Assembly (NCBI GenBank): GCA_037178675.1
Contig: JAYMGJ010000105.1
Coordinates: 1-64,000 of the forward strand
Length of the DNA stretch: 64,000 nt
Origin: Scleroderma bovista
Taxonomy: Eukaryota > Basidiomycota > Agaricomycetes > Boletales > Sclerodermataceae
Reading direction: 5' to 3'
Part shown: one piece after another, positions 13,760 to 25,339 of the stretch
Layout of the letters: each line of letters begins with the position of its first letter
How positions within the stretch are numbered: position 1 is the first letter of the stretch
The notes under the pieces: model-generated
Databases searched by the model: none
What the model was told of the DNA's origin: nothing
What the model saw: only the letters and a program-made list of their open reading frames with translations
Program-made: the position numbers and the translations under genes

Positions 13760-14044
13760 CTAGGTGACCGGGGCCTTGTTGATGAGGAAGCGGCGGCACT
13801 CCCCATCGTTGGAATGGCGTTGCCGTGCCTTCTGGATTGTCTTGAACAGGTCTGTGTGCCCTCGGGCGATAACGTTTCTGTATGCCCTGTGCCAGTCTTC
13901 CTCATTCTCCTCGAACCTAGATAGAGGGTGAGTGAATGAATGAGTGAGCGAACAATGGCAGTGAGCAGGGAAGGACATACACATGGAGGAATTCCTTGGC
14001 GATGAGAGACTGCTGGTAGTACAGGGTGTTGAAATGCTGCCTGT

Positions 14045-16382
14045 TGTCACACACCAAACGTGTTTGGTACTGTGGACATGGAGAAAGTTAGCTGATGAAA
14101 CTAATGCGAAGAACGCACCCAAGATCTGTTGAAAGATTGTCCTGACTTGAGGGATACAGACAGCCCTCGCTATCCATATCACGCAAAGTCAAGACTATCC
14201 TTATGTGAAGAATGAATACAAGCTCGTCATAGCCATCTATCGCACAAGAATGATTATCCTGGAGCAAGAGATGAATGCCATCGTCTGGCAGTCATCCCTT
14301 GCACGAGAACCGCCAAGAAGCAGAAGAATCCAAGGATTGATGATCATTTCAGTATGAGAGAGAAATGCAACCTACTGCAGTCCAACTCCCATACCAGAAA
14401 AACCAAAGAAGCAGAAGAAACAATAGAGAAACAAAGGAGAAAAGGAAGAATCATTTTTAGTGCCCAAATGTCAAATTTAGGCGCCCAGTGCTGGCATTCC
14501 GATATTTTGAATAGCTCTGCCATTTTTGAAGCTATCAATCATGTGACTATACCATCATAGAGCCTAGACCATGGTCTATCTGCCTGTCAAGTTCCGATGT
14601 AAATCCGTTTATTTCACACGGAGATATTCCACCCACAATCCAGACACCTGCTTCATCACTCACTATGGAGTCTGCATTTTCTCTGGAATGTTTCTCCGCT
14701 ATTGCAGCAGACCTCAACTATGTCCTGCTCTTGGGACAGCCTCTCCCTGAGCTCCTGTGTACTGTCTGGTACATATCTTCCCAGCCTGCTCCCCCAGTCC
14801 CTCTCGTTCTCGGTCAGCGTGTTCTCCTCGTCAGTCCTGCGTCGCGCACATACTTTGGTCGTCTCAAGTCTATCGTTAGACTTGAAAATTCATACCTGGT
14901 TGTCTCTGTGTCTCCTGAGTCCTCTGCATATGGTCCTTTCATCCCAGAGTCCTGTCACATCCATCTCCCTCTATCATTCATCTCGCTTCCCTGGACACGT
15001 CAAATCCGCTATTCACGTTTCACTTCCCTGCTATCCCACAACAAACATGAATGAAACAGTGCTCTAGAACCCTTCTTAGGAGCCCTAATAGAGTACAGAA
15101 CCTTCCCCTTACTGCTCAAGGGAAGACTGCACTTCGGGAGCACCAAATTTCGTGTTTTTGCTCTACAGAAGCTCAACCCAAGGGATTTGTGACACTCTGT
15201 GACCACCTGTGACTCTACTTGTCATTCCAGGCCCCCTGACACTGCTCTTCTGGTCGGATCAATTCTTTTATTCCCCAGCCACTCCCATCAGTGGCACTGC
15301 TTCAGAAGCTCATCTCCATATCTAAAGTTCAATCAATCACAGGTTGTGCTTCCCTTCTGTCTGAGTCACACAGAGTCACTCTGGCTCACTCTGACTCACT
15401 CTGCTGTGCATTATTCATTCCCTCTTGGCATTACTAATCCCCATTACTCCCCTTACCAATCACTTACCAATCATCCTTCAAATCATGCTTATCATGCTGC
15501 TTATCAATTCATGACTCATGCCCCTATGATTCATATGCATTATGTCATCGCATATGCTCATTTAGCTTCGATCTACTCATCCCATGCTTTCCCCCCCTCT
15601 CTTTTGGGCCCCATGCAATGATTTTTCCATATTCTTGGTTATACACCCCTTTTTACCTATGTTTTTGCTCTTTCCCTTGGCTCAGCAGCTTGTTCAGGCT
15701 CTCCCCATCGATGACTCAGCCTGATTACACTGCTTATCAATCGCTTACAAATTTCTTACCAATCTATTACCAAGCACTTAGTCATTTGTGCTTACAGGGC
15801 CACAGCCCCTCCTGTATATAAACCAGCAGCCAAAGGCTGCAAGGAAGTGTCTGCTTCCCCCTCAATAAAGCAACCACATTCACTCTCCCTCACTGTCTAT
15901 AAGCTCTATCTCTGTCTTTGGACTTGTAGGTCACTCAGTGCTGGCCTAAAGCTCCTATATTGCTGTTTATCAGATATATCTTGTATCTGATCATTTCTCT
16001 AGGCTCAAGCACAGTCTAGCATCTCTGTCCACTCCATCCCATCACTGTCCATCGCATTCTTGAAGCAGGAACTGTCCCCTTGCTTCCCTGTTGCTCCATC
16101 ACTGCTGTTACACCCCTGTCATCAATCTATCATTGCTCTTCAATCCCAGGACTCTTCCTAACCACTGTGGTAGGCTGAAGAGGAGTCGATACCATCCCCA
16201 GTCACATATCATCCCCATCAGAAGCCCTTCCATTCCCTCCTGCATCCTGCCTGAAGGTGTGCAGCACATTCCCCTGTGGAGATTAAATACCAGAAACGCA
16301 AAGGAAGACCACCACTCGCATATTGCTGTCATTTGGTGTTGGTTGTTGGTTGTTCTGACCTCTTCCCTCACTTAGGCGCACA
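14045..16382 (+). mobile_element. LTR-like element copy 1 (2.34 kb, probable solo LTR)
   Basis: Begins TGTCACACACC and ends GGCGCACA (TG...CA). Inside, a TATA box (TATATAAACC, about 15817) is followed about 45 bp later by AATAAAG, the order expected for U3-R-U5 in an LTR. Short tandem motifs lie upstream: CTCACTCTG-type units near 15360-15400 and CTTACCAATC units near 15445-15480. Flanks are CTGT on the left and CCGT on the right, a 4 bp duplication with one mismatch. It interrupts the tyrosine-recombinase pseudogene. It is nearly identical to copies 3 and 4. No internal gag/pol is attached, so solo LTR is the best reading; a non-autonomous element with short imperfect inverted ends is the alternative. 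Confidence 0.7.
14665..15054 (+). CDS. LTR-encoded ORF, copy 1 (129 aa)
   Basis: A 129-residue ORF (starts MESAFSLECFSAIAADLNY) inside the U3-like part of element copy 1. The same frame is open in all four copies in this window. The nearest upstream ATG used by copies 3 and 4 is destroyed here (CATCATAG), so the conserved start is the MES methionine. The protein has hydrophobic, beta-like stretches (VLLLGQPLPE, GQRVLLVSPASRTYFG) and no signal peptide. No family was recognised. Its expression is unproven. Confidence 0.45.
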   Translation: MESAFSLECFSAIAADLNYVLLLGQPLPELLCTVWYISSQPAPPVPLVLGQRVLLVSPASRTYFGRLKSIVRLENSYLVVSVSPESSAYGPFIPESCHIHLPLSFISLPWTRQIRYSRFTSLLSHNKHE

Positions 16383-17099
16383 CCGTGTCACCCGTTGTAG
16401 TAATGATGGGGCCAATCCTTTAGAGGGACGAAGAGCTGAAGCCTGGGCTCCCCGACCGTCCAGTGCCACACAATGTCCCTCCATGTCTCCGATCACGGTG
16501 TCATCTCCCCATTTTCACGCTTCATAGGGAGGTGTGGGATCGTGAGCCCCACAGGTGGACCAGCTGAGGTCCTCCGGGCACCTACAAGTGAAGGGAGCAG
16601 TGCAGAGAGGGCCATGTTTGGGTGTGCTGTTGATGCTGGACCCAGGATCGTTGTATTGGTAGGGAACAACAGCAACAGTTCGGATGCCCACACACCTTGT
16701 ACAGGGTGTGGTAGCTGCATACTGGAACGGGACTGGACTGTTGGGTGAAAATGGACAACGAGTGATTGCAATGGTGCAGCGGTTTGGATCAGTGGAGGTT
16801 GGAGGGTAGTCTGGCCGGACGGATGATGATGGGCTGGCGAATGGAATGGTCAGTGTTTGGTCAGTGTGGTGTGAATAGTGTGTGCTCACCATTCAGGTCC
16901 TGAGGGGATGCCAGTGTCCTAAGGCCGGGTGCAAGCGTGGTGTTGATCAGGTTGGTCACATTGTTGAGTTTTTGGGAGATGTCCTCTGCCATTGCAGCGT
17001 GTGATGTGATTACATCCTTGCGCAGCATGGCCATATCCGTTGTCAGTGCTGCATGTGTCATACGAAGTGCCTCTGTAGTTGCTGGGTGGTGTCACACAC

Positions 17100-19188
17100 C
17101 AAACAGGTTTGGTACAGTGAACATGGAAGATAATGCCTATATCAAATGATCCTTATGCGAAGGATAAGCACGATGGACCCTCATCATAGCCATCTATCAC
17201 ACAAGAAGACTATCCTGATGCAAGAAATGAATGCCAATGCAGACAGTCATCTATCGCATGAGAACCGCCAAGAAGCAGAAGAAACTGAAGGAATAACGTC
17301 AATTGTGGTATGAGAAAGGAATGCACACATCTGCAGTCCAACTCCCATACCAGAACGATCAAAGAAGCCAAAGAATTGATGGAGAAACGAAGGAGAAAGA
17401 GAAGAAATGATTTTTAGTGCCCAAATGTCATTTTTAGGCGCCCAGTGCTGGCATTCCAATATTTTGAATAGCTCCGTCGTTTCTGAAGCTATCAGGCACA
17501 TGACTATACCGTCAGAGAGCCTAGAGCGTGGTCTATCTGCCTGTCAAGTTCCAACACAAATCTGTTCATTTCCCATGGAGATATTTCCCCCGCAATCCAG
17601 ACATTCGCTTCATCGCTCACTATGGAGTCCGTATTTTCTCTGGATCATTTCTCTGCTATTGCAGCAGATCTCCACTATGTCCTGCTCTTAGGACAGCCTC
17701 TCCCAGAGTTCCCATGCACTGCCTGGCACATATCTTCCCAGCCTGCTCCCTCAGTCCCTCTTGTTCTCGGTCAGCACATTCTCCTCATCAGTCCTGCATC
17801 AAGGACGTACTTTGGTCATCTTAGGTCTATTGTCGAGCTTGAGAAGTCTTCTCTGGTTGTCTCTGTGTCCCCTGAGCCCTCATCCTATGGTCCCTTTCTC
17901 CCAGATACTTGCCATGTCTATCTTCCTCTGTCGTTCGTCTCGCTTCCCTGGATGCGTCGAATTCAGTACGCTATCTGCTTCCCTACTTTCAGACAACGTT
18001 CCCCAGCACCATGACAGTAATGCCCCCACTTTATAGTGCTATTAGGAAGAAGAACCCTCTCTCGTTCTTTCCCAGAAGAGAGCTTGTCAAGGGAGCCCAT
18101 GGTTGTGCTTCAGCGGCGCTAGAACACATGCACTATACCTTAGTGTATGCTGACCCCCCAAAAGACCTCTGGACCCCTGGTACCCTTCTTGTGGCTGTTT
18201 TGTCTCAGATCAATCCCCCTGTTTATCTCAGATCTTCCCCATTGTTGTCCCATCAAATTCCTGATGGTACACAGCCCCCCATCAAACTTCTTAGGCTGTG
18301 CATCAATGACTCCTTCTGCTGTGCAGTGACTCATCCCTTGCTTACTGATGCTCTCTTGTCATCAGTATTACTCTATCTCTTTCTCATTTTTGGTATATTA
18401 CTCAGCTGATGACTCACTCCCTTACCAATCAATCTTGTCATGCAGCTTACTCATTCCTTTACTCAGCAGCTTATTCATGCTCCCTATGCTTACTCATTCC
18501 TGCTTATCCCTTGCTTACTGATCACTTACAAACCCCTTACAAAGCTCTTACCAATCCCTTACCAATCCTTGACAAATTCTGCTTACTCCCTTCTCTTTTT
18601 GTACTTTAATGCTGTGCCCCCCCATGTATTTAAACCCCTGGGCTCAGCCCAGTGAAAAAAGACCCAATTGCACGAAATTATCCCTCTCTCAGACTCTCTC
18701 AATCAGTATCCCTTCAGTCTTTGAGTCCTTGTAGGCTTCAGTGAAGGTCTAAAGGCTCAATATTGTCAAGTTTATCCAAGTTATTCAAGATCTATTCTTT
18801 ATACTAGGCTCAAGCAGAGTCTAGGCTTCATACCAGTCAATCTTCCTTGCCTCTGGACATCAGAGGCATCTCTGCCCCTTTGCTGCACCAATCTCTAGGT
18901 GTAGTATCGCTGTTTCAGTCTCAGTCAACCCAATCCCCGCTTTGACACTTCCTAGGCTTTAGGAAGAGTCCAGACCCCTATCCCCATTGTCTTCTATTGC
19001 TCCTGTACCCCAGGAGTATCCTGCATCATCGTCTGCATCACCCTGTTGGTGTAGATCCCCTTCCCCCCTCCTCAGCACATCCTCTCTGGACACCACGGAG
19101 GTAAACCACCACTTGCACATTTTCGTAGTCCTTTGTTGGTGTTGTGTTTGGGTTATCACTCCGACCCAAATCCACACTTTGACTCACA
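17100..19188 (+). mobile_element. LTR-like element copy 2 (diverged)
   Basis: Starts TGTCACACACCAAACAGG and is alignable to copy 1 along most of its length, but is clearly older or from a sister subfamily. It has its own TATA-like TATTTAAACC (about 18630) and a different set of CTTACCAATC/CTTACAAA tandem units (18420-18570). The right end is uncertain; I place it at CACA (19188). The left flank is GTGG and the sequence before copy 3 is GCGG, so a clean duplication is not demonstrable. It abuts copy 3, which is in opposite orientation, with only about 6 bp between. Confidence 0.6.
17622..18014 (+). CDS. LTR-encoded ORF, copy 2 (130 aa, diverged)
   Basis: Homologue of the copy 1 ORF, starting MESVFSLDHFSAIAADLHY and ending in a different last 15 residues. 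Over about 120 aligned codons I count roughly 27 synonymous and 28 amino-acid-changing codons. Random drift would give about three times more changing than silent. There is no stop or frameshift before codon 120. This is the main reason to think the ORF encodes a used protein. Confidence 0.5.
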   Translation: MESVFSLDHFSAIAADLHYVLLLGQPLPEFPCTAWHISSQPAPSVPLVLGQHILLISPASRTYFGHLRSIVELEKSSLVVSVSPEPSSYGPFLPDTCHVYLPLSFVSLPWMRRIQYAICFPTFRQRSPAP

Positions 19189-19194
19189 CTGCGG

Positions 19195-21537
19195 TGTGCG
19201 CCTAAGTGAGGGAAGAGGTCAGAACAACCAACAACCAACACCAAATGACAGCAATATGCGAGTGGTGGTCTTCCTTTGCGTTTCTGGTATTTAATCTCCT
19301 CAGGGGGATGTGCTGCACGCCTTCAGGCAGGATGCAGGAGGGAAGGGAAGGGCTTCTGATGGGGATGGAATGCGACTGGGGATGGTATTGACTCCTCTTC
19401 AGCCTACCACAGTGGTTAGGAAGAGTCCTGGGATAGAAGAGCGATGATAGATTGATGACAGGGGTGTAACAGCAGTGATGGAGCAGAGGGGAAGCAAGGG
19501 GACAGTTCCTGCTTCAAGAATGCGATGGACAGTGATGGGATAGAGTGGACAGTGATGCTAGACTGTGCTTCAGCCTAGAGAAATGATCAGATACAAGATA
19601 TATCTGATAAACAGCAATATAGGAGCTTTAGGCCAGCACTGAGTGACCTACAAGTCCAAAGACAGAGATAGAGCTTATAGACAGTGAGGGAGAGTGAATG
19701 TGGTCGCTTTATTGAGGGGGAAGCAGACACTTCCTTGCAGCCTTTGGCTGCTGGTTTATATACAGGAGGGGCTGTGGCCCTGTAAGCACAAATGACTAAG
19801 TGCTTGGTAATAGATTGGTAAGAAATTTGTAAGCGATTGATAAGCAGTGTAATCAGGCTGAGTCATCAATGGGGAGAGCCTGAACAAGCTGCTGAGCCAA
19901 GGGAAAGAGCAAAAACATAGGTAAAAAGGGGTGTATAACCAAGAATATGGAAAAATCATTGCATGGGGCCCAAAAGAGAGGGGGAGAAAGCATGGGATGA
20001 GTAGATCGAAGCTAAATGAGCATATGCGATGTCATAATGCATATGAATCATAGGGGCATGAGTCATGAATTGATAAGCAGCATGATAAGCATGATTTGAA
20101 GGATGATTGGTAAGTGATTGGTAAGGGGAGTAATGGGGATTAGTAATGCCAAGAGGGGATGAATAATGCGCAGCAGAGTGAGTCAGAGTGAGCCAGAGTG
20201 ACTCTGTGTGACTCAGAAAGAAGGGAAGCACAACCTATGATTTATTGAACTTTAGATCTGGAGATGAGCTTCTGAAGCAGTGCCACTGATGGGAGTGGCT
20301 GGGGGATAATAAAAGAATTGATCCGACCAGAAGAGCAGTGTCAGGGGGCCTGGAATGACAAGTAGAGTCACAGCTGGTCACAGAGTGTCACAAATCCCTT
20401 GGATTGAGCTTCTGTAGAGCAAAAACGCGAAATTTGGTGCTCCCGAAGTGCAGTCTTCCCTTGAGCAGTAAGGGGAAGGTTCTGTACTCTATTAGGACTT
20501 CTAAGAAGGGTTCTAGAGTACTGTTTCATTCGTGTTTGTTGCGGGATAGCAGGGAAGAGAATCGCAAGTAGCGGATTCGACGTGTCCAGGGAAGCGAGAT
20601 GAATGATAGAGGGAGATGGATGTGACAGGACTCTGGGATGAAAGGACCATATGCAGAGGACTCAGGAGACACAGAGACAACCAGGTATGAATTTTCAAGT
20701 CTAACGATAGACTTGAGACGACCAAAGTATGTGCGCGACGCAGGACTGACGAGGAGAACGCGCTGACCGAGAATGAGAGGGACTGAGGGAGAAGGCTGGG
20801 AAGATATGTACCAGACAGTACACAGGAGCTCAGGGAGAGGCTGTCCCAAGAGCAGGACATAGTTGAGGTCTGCTGCAATAGCGGAGAAACGTTCCAGAGA
20901 AAATGTGGACTCCATAGTGAGTGATGAAGTGGGTGTCTGGATTGCAGGTGGAATATCTCCGTGGGAAATGAACGGATTTACGTCGGAACTTGACAGGCAG
21001 ATAGACCACGGTCTAGGCTCCATTATGGTATAGTCACATGATTGATAGCTTCAAAAATGGCGGAGCTATTCAAAATATCGGAATGCCGGCACTGGGCGCC
21101 TAAATTTGACATTTGGGCACTAAAAACGATTCTTCCTTTTCTCCTTTGTTTCTCTATTGTTTCTTCTGCTTCTTTGGTTGTTCTGGTATGGGAGTTGGAC
21201 TGCAGTAGGTTGCATTCCTCTCTCATACTGAAATGATCATCAATCCTTGGATTCTTCTGCTTCTTGGCGGTTCTTGTGCGAGGGATGACTGCCAGACGAT
21301 GGCATTCATCTCTTGCTCCAGAATAGTCATTCTTGTGCGATAGATGGCTATGACAAGCTTGTATTCATCCTTCGCATAAGGATAGTCATGACTTTGCGTG
21401 ATATGGATAGCGAGGGCTGTCTGTATCCCTCAAGTCGGGACAATCTTTCAACAGATCTTGGGTGTGCGTTCTTCGCATTAGTTTCATCGGCTAACTTTCT
21501 CCATGTCCACAGTACCAAACACGTTTGGTGCGTGACA
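19195..21537 (-). mobile_element. LTR-like element copy 3, reverse orientation
   Basis: On the plus strand it runs from TGTGCGCCTAAG to TGCGTGACA, the exact reverse complement of the family ends. It is flanked by a perfect 4 bp duplication GCGG (19191-19194 and 21538-21541). TATA and AATAAA-type signals are present on the minus strand. It lies right after the FLFPA codons of the tyrosine-recombinase gene. Near-identity to copy 4 suggests recent activity. Confidence 0.75.
20526..20915 (-). CDS. LTR-encoded ORF, copy 3 (129 aa)
   Basis: Starts MESTFSLERFSAIAADLNY and is almost identical to the copy 4 protein. In this copy the frame is also open for 36 codons upstream (to 21023), but that extension is not kept in copy 1. 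No recognised domain. Confidence 0.45.
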   Translation of the reverse strand: MESTFSLERFSAIAADLNYVLLLGQPLPELLCTVWYISSQPSPSVPLILGQRVLLVSPASRTYFGRLKSIVRLENSYLVVSVSPESSAYGPFIPESCHIHLPLSFISLPWTRRIRYLRFSSLLSRNKHE

Positions 21538-22887
21538 GCGGGAAACAAGAACTCGTTCTCGCCCATAGCACGGCCGAGATGGGTGTGCTTGACCCAGTTC
21601 ATCCAGAAAAGGACCCAGAAGAATGAATCACATGCCCTGCCCATATCCGGGCGTGGATATATTTTATAGTGGTTACTTGGTGAGTGCAGCAAGGTCATGC
21701 CAAATCAACATAGCAGCTAATGAAACGGATGGACACACTGTGCAGGTCAATTTCTCTTGTTCCCTTGTCGCTCTTCCTTTGCCACCCTTTCTGGTTTGTC
21801 AGGTGGATCTCAAAGTATACATTGAGGTCGTTTATGGTGAGTGACGCTTCTTCACCTCACAGATACTTCAGCAAGATGCCATTTACAGCAGTTATGTCAT
21901 CCATTGTGACATCCCCGCACTTCAGCTTCACAAGCTCGAAGTTCCTAGGTACCATATTAGAGTGACACTGAATCATTGACAGAGGAATAATGAAACTGCA
22001 TTTATGTACCTCATCCAGAGCATGAAAGCAACAGCGCTGAAGGTGAGGTGTTCAACATGCTGTGTGATCAGTAATCTTGTATGGTTGTCCAGGATCCCTT
22101 TAGCTGCCGGTGATCCCAATCCGGCAGCTATTGCGAAACAAAGATACTTGAATGCACTGTCGAGCGGGCACACGGACCCTGACCAGGTGAGCATATGGTC
22201 CATATACTCTTTCTTCATTGCACCCGAGTGCTTGCGCTGACTTCCCCCCGCTTTAATTTTGTGTCTGATTGATGCTACTGTGTCACTGACATCAGGAGAA
22301 AGGACTGGATTTCCCTCCCATTGCCAGCGCACCTCGTTGTAGCGCCACCTTTCACAGAACAGACCGTTGCTATCACTATCAAGACATTTGTTCTTGTGAG
22401 TACCCATGCATCAGAATTGCATTTACAATACTGACACTTCGTCCCACAACCGTTTGAAGGCTGCTTGGATCCCATCAATCATGCTTGGGCTGCACTTGGA
22501 GTCCTCGTTGAAACCCCTCCACCCAAGGTAGATGGCCAGCGCTTCGCTGGAGCAATGGTTTGGCTGCTCCTCGAACACATCCTTGAACATCGGATCATGG
22601 TAAATTTCCAAGCCTTCTTCAGCATGACTTGGAGTTGACAGCATCCTGTCTTCTTTAAAGTGGCTCTGCAACCATCTACGCGCTTGGTTGACATGTTGAG
22701 CATAGGTTTCTCTTGTCTTTGGCACTCGAAGGTGATCTTTCTTGCCTGCTTCTTTGGCCTTCCGTGCTCCCTTTAAAGCCGCCAGGTCCTTTGCACTGTC
22801 CTGGTCCATTGCACTGGCCTGTGCTTTCTGCTTCTTCCTGGGCTTGTCAGTGGACCCAGGTAGGGCAGCCATCTTCTGTCGGACCAT

Positions 22888-23110
22888 TGCAGTAGGATGG
22901 TTTTATCGGTAGACTGGACAAGGTGGGAGTTGTGAAGGCAGGGACATTGTGTCACAATTTTTCAATGACTACACTACATAAAGTCGCACCCCCTATCCCA
23001 TTATTTCAGACATGTACAACACGAAAGGCGCCCAGATTTGTATTTGTTGGATGTAGTGATACAGCAGACTGGAACAGATGTTGTATTGCTAGTAGAAAGT
23101 GTACATGCAA
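22888..23110. other. short spacer between two decayed genes
   Basis: Lies upstream of the recombinase pseudogene start and immediately after the stop of the next minus-strand gene. It presumably contains the former promoter of the recombinase. No motif recognised. Confidence 0.3.
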
Positions 23111-24960
23111 CTAGTCCTCGCCTGTCAGGTCAATGATCTCAACATCAGAAGATTGCGCATCCACGGTGGGGCCACTCGTCAACTCCAGAGACCCACTCCT
23201 CGCATCCTCACCCACTAGCTCCATGTCAGTTGATTCTGAGCTTTGTGTCAAGTCAGGCCATAAACTCTCCAGCACGATTGCTGGGATCACCATATCACAG
23301 GACATTGTACCGTCATTGTCATCCTCACCAGGCGGTGAGATATACGTGATGGACGGTGAGTGTGCCGAATCAGTTGGCATGGTGAGGAGCAACTGACTTG
23401 GCACAGAAATATTGTACACCGGGAGTGACCCGCCACAATAATTCATGACCCAGAGGTCATGCTGTAGCACCTTGCTATCTACATTGCCTGGTAACTAGAA
23501 CAGACGGTAAGACAAAGATAAATGTCATGTGTGAATTCAACACTCTTACCTGCAGGAGGGCACAAATAACCATGCCAACACAAGGTTGCATCAGTTTCAT
23601 TTGGATAATCTCTGCTGACCAACCCAGGTATCCTGAGCTAAATGCAGCAAGAGCCGCGAGGTCGGGCTGGTGAGATGTGACCACAGATACAGGCGGTTGG
23701 CCACCATCCGACCAGGACGTGAGAGGTAGCACATATGCCGTGATGATGGCAGGGTTTGGGAACTTGGTGCATTCCTCATTGATAATGCGAGCAAGTTTGT
23801 AGTATGTTCATCCAAGGTGACCTTGGGGGTCCCTCTCCAACACCTCACATAGCTGCTTTCGCCATTTGACATGAAACGCCATGAATTCAGCAAATGGCAG
23901 TGTCAACACAGCAGAGAGGAGGGACCTCCCCAATCCATATTGGGTCAGCCGATGAGCAATGTTTGTGGTGCACCCTGGGAGCCCACTCTGTGAGACGAGA
24001 GATTGTGAGTATGTACAGTGGGCTGCAATAAGCAGCGACTTATATCATAGTTGGCACCACGCATGAGCGCAATTAGGAGGAGGCACCCCCACTCAAGGAG
24101 GGCATGATCTTTTATTGCATTGTCTGTATACAGTTCTACACCTTCATACTTGGCGCACTTTGGCAGGATAATACTAGCATGGAAAGTAGGGAGTGTTAGT
24201 CCAACAGTGACAGTGGTGATGTGATGTTGAACTCACCTTCAGATGACATTGGTTGCACCGAACAATAACACATCATTGTAGGGCATTACTATGACATCAA
24301 CAAGACTGTATAATTGAAAGTAGGCAAGCTCAGCCTCGGCCTCTCCTGGAGCCTAGTAATTCTATCAGCATCTGAGGTAATCCGCACGAAAGGATTACTG
24401 TGTGCCAACTGAAGCCGAATGCATTTAAAAGTTCTTGGAAGCGGCACACCAGGAGGGGTGGTCCAGTCCCATAAGTACACTCGTTACCCTCTTTGAACCA
24501 AGGGCAGTCTAGTCCATCAAAATGAAATGAGCATGGATGAGCATTGTTGAGATTTCTGAAAGCCAAAAGAAAATGGTTGGCATTTCATGCGTTCCTCCAG
24601 TACCAGCTTTGCTCCATGAAAATATGTTGGTCAACAAGGCAACCCATGCACTAGTGGGTGCTTTGTAAGTGATGGAATGGACAACGCATTGACATTCAGG
24701 TGCTCACCTAGCGTTGAATCCAACAGCTAGCAACCGACCGCCTGCTTCATTCCCAGATGGCTTGAAGCTTTGAATGGCAATCTCATGGACCATACAAGGC
24801 TTTGCCACAGGTGCAAAACCTATTCACAGTGAGCCATCAGTCCAATCAATCCATGATGAACAACAAAAATTTACTCGCCTTCCATAGTGTATTGAGTCCC
24901 ATGACAGTTGATCGTGGTAGAGGACTCGCAACAAGATGAGATGAAGCGCTTTATATGACC
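23111..24960 (-). pseudogene. decayed multi-exon gene of unknown family ending in a SUMO-interaction-like motif
   Basis: The last exon (about 23495-23111, stop at 23111) encodes an acidic tail ending DVEIIDLTGED, which fits the SUMO-interacting motif consensus (hydrophobic core followed by acidic residues). Upstream pieces join across plausible introns: TMEG joins to FAPVAKPCMVHEIAIQSF via a GC-AG intron, then GGRLLAVGFNAR joins to NLNNAHPCSFHFDGLDC. Two frames compete around 24290-24480 and a stop interrupts the 23850 region, so the copy looks broken. The protein is not recognised. Its position between transposon fragments suggests a mobile-element gene. Confidence 0.4.
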
Positions 24961-25339
24961 GACTATGCTATGACGTGCATGGGCAGATGAGGTACGTCAA
25001 TGATGTCATCCGATGCCCCGCTGACCAGGACATGGCCTGCCCTGCCAAAATGGGGTAAAACATTGGTGCAGAACACGGCCTAGCCATTCCAGCCAGATGT
25101 GAGGTCATCAAAGGAGATGGATACCAAGGTAGTATGTCAGATTAGCGAAGGCTGTTGATGAGTGGTATATCATACCTGCACGGGAATCGTAGTGCGACTC
25201 AACGCGCTGCTTTGTAACCATTTTGTGATGCCTATATTGTTGAGTCCTTCAAATTGTCGAGCGAGGAGGTTGTCCAACCAATGCTCAAGAAGGGGAACAA
25301 TGCCCCACTAAAGACGGTCACAAGAACAATAAACGAACC

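Larger units (their letters stand above)
13760..22887 (-). pseudogene. tyrosine-recombinase (Crypton-like) gene broken by three LTR-like insertions
   Basis: Minus-strand pieces read in order as one basidiomycete tyrosine-recombinase-type protein. 22887-22004: N-terminal region with the core-binding-like part (KTRETYAQHVNQARRWL, GIQAAFKRLW, YMDHMLTWSGSVCP). 21960-21735: NFELVKLKCGDV and YFEIHLTNQKGWQRK. About 21670-21538: SFFWVLFWMNWVK to ENEFLFPA. The copy is then interrupted by two LTR-like elements. 17099-16383 gives a coiled-coil-like tail and a Pro-rich segment. After a third insertion, 14044-13760 gives the C-terminus (NTLYYQQSLIAKEFLH, then ARQRHSNDG). The expected catalytic block (HxxRRGG region and Tyr) between FLFPA and the tail is missing. 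A TGA lies near the element 1 junction and another stop precedes the second NQKGW exon. Family identity rests on remembered resemblance. The copy is dead. Confidence 0.65.

Noticed and set aside
14045..16382. Element as a TIR DNA transposon rather than an LTR
   Set aside because: The ends show only a few inverted matches beyond TG...CA, while TATA and AATAAA order and the 4 bp duplication fit an LTR better; kept as the alternative only.
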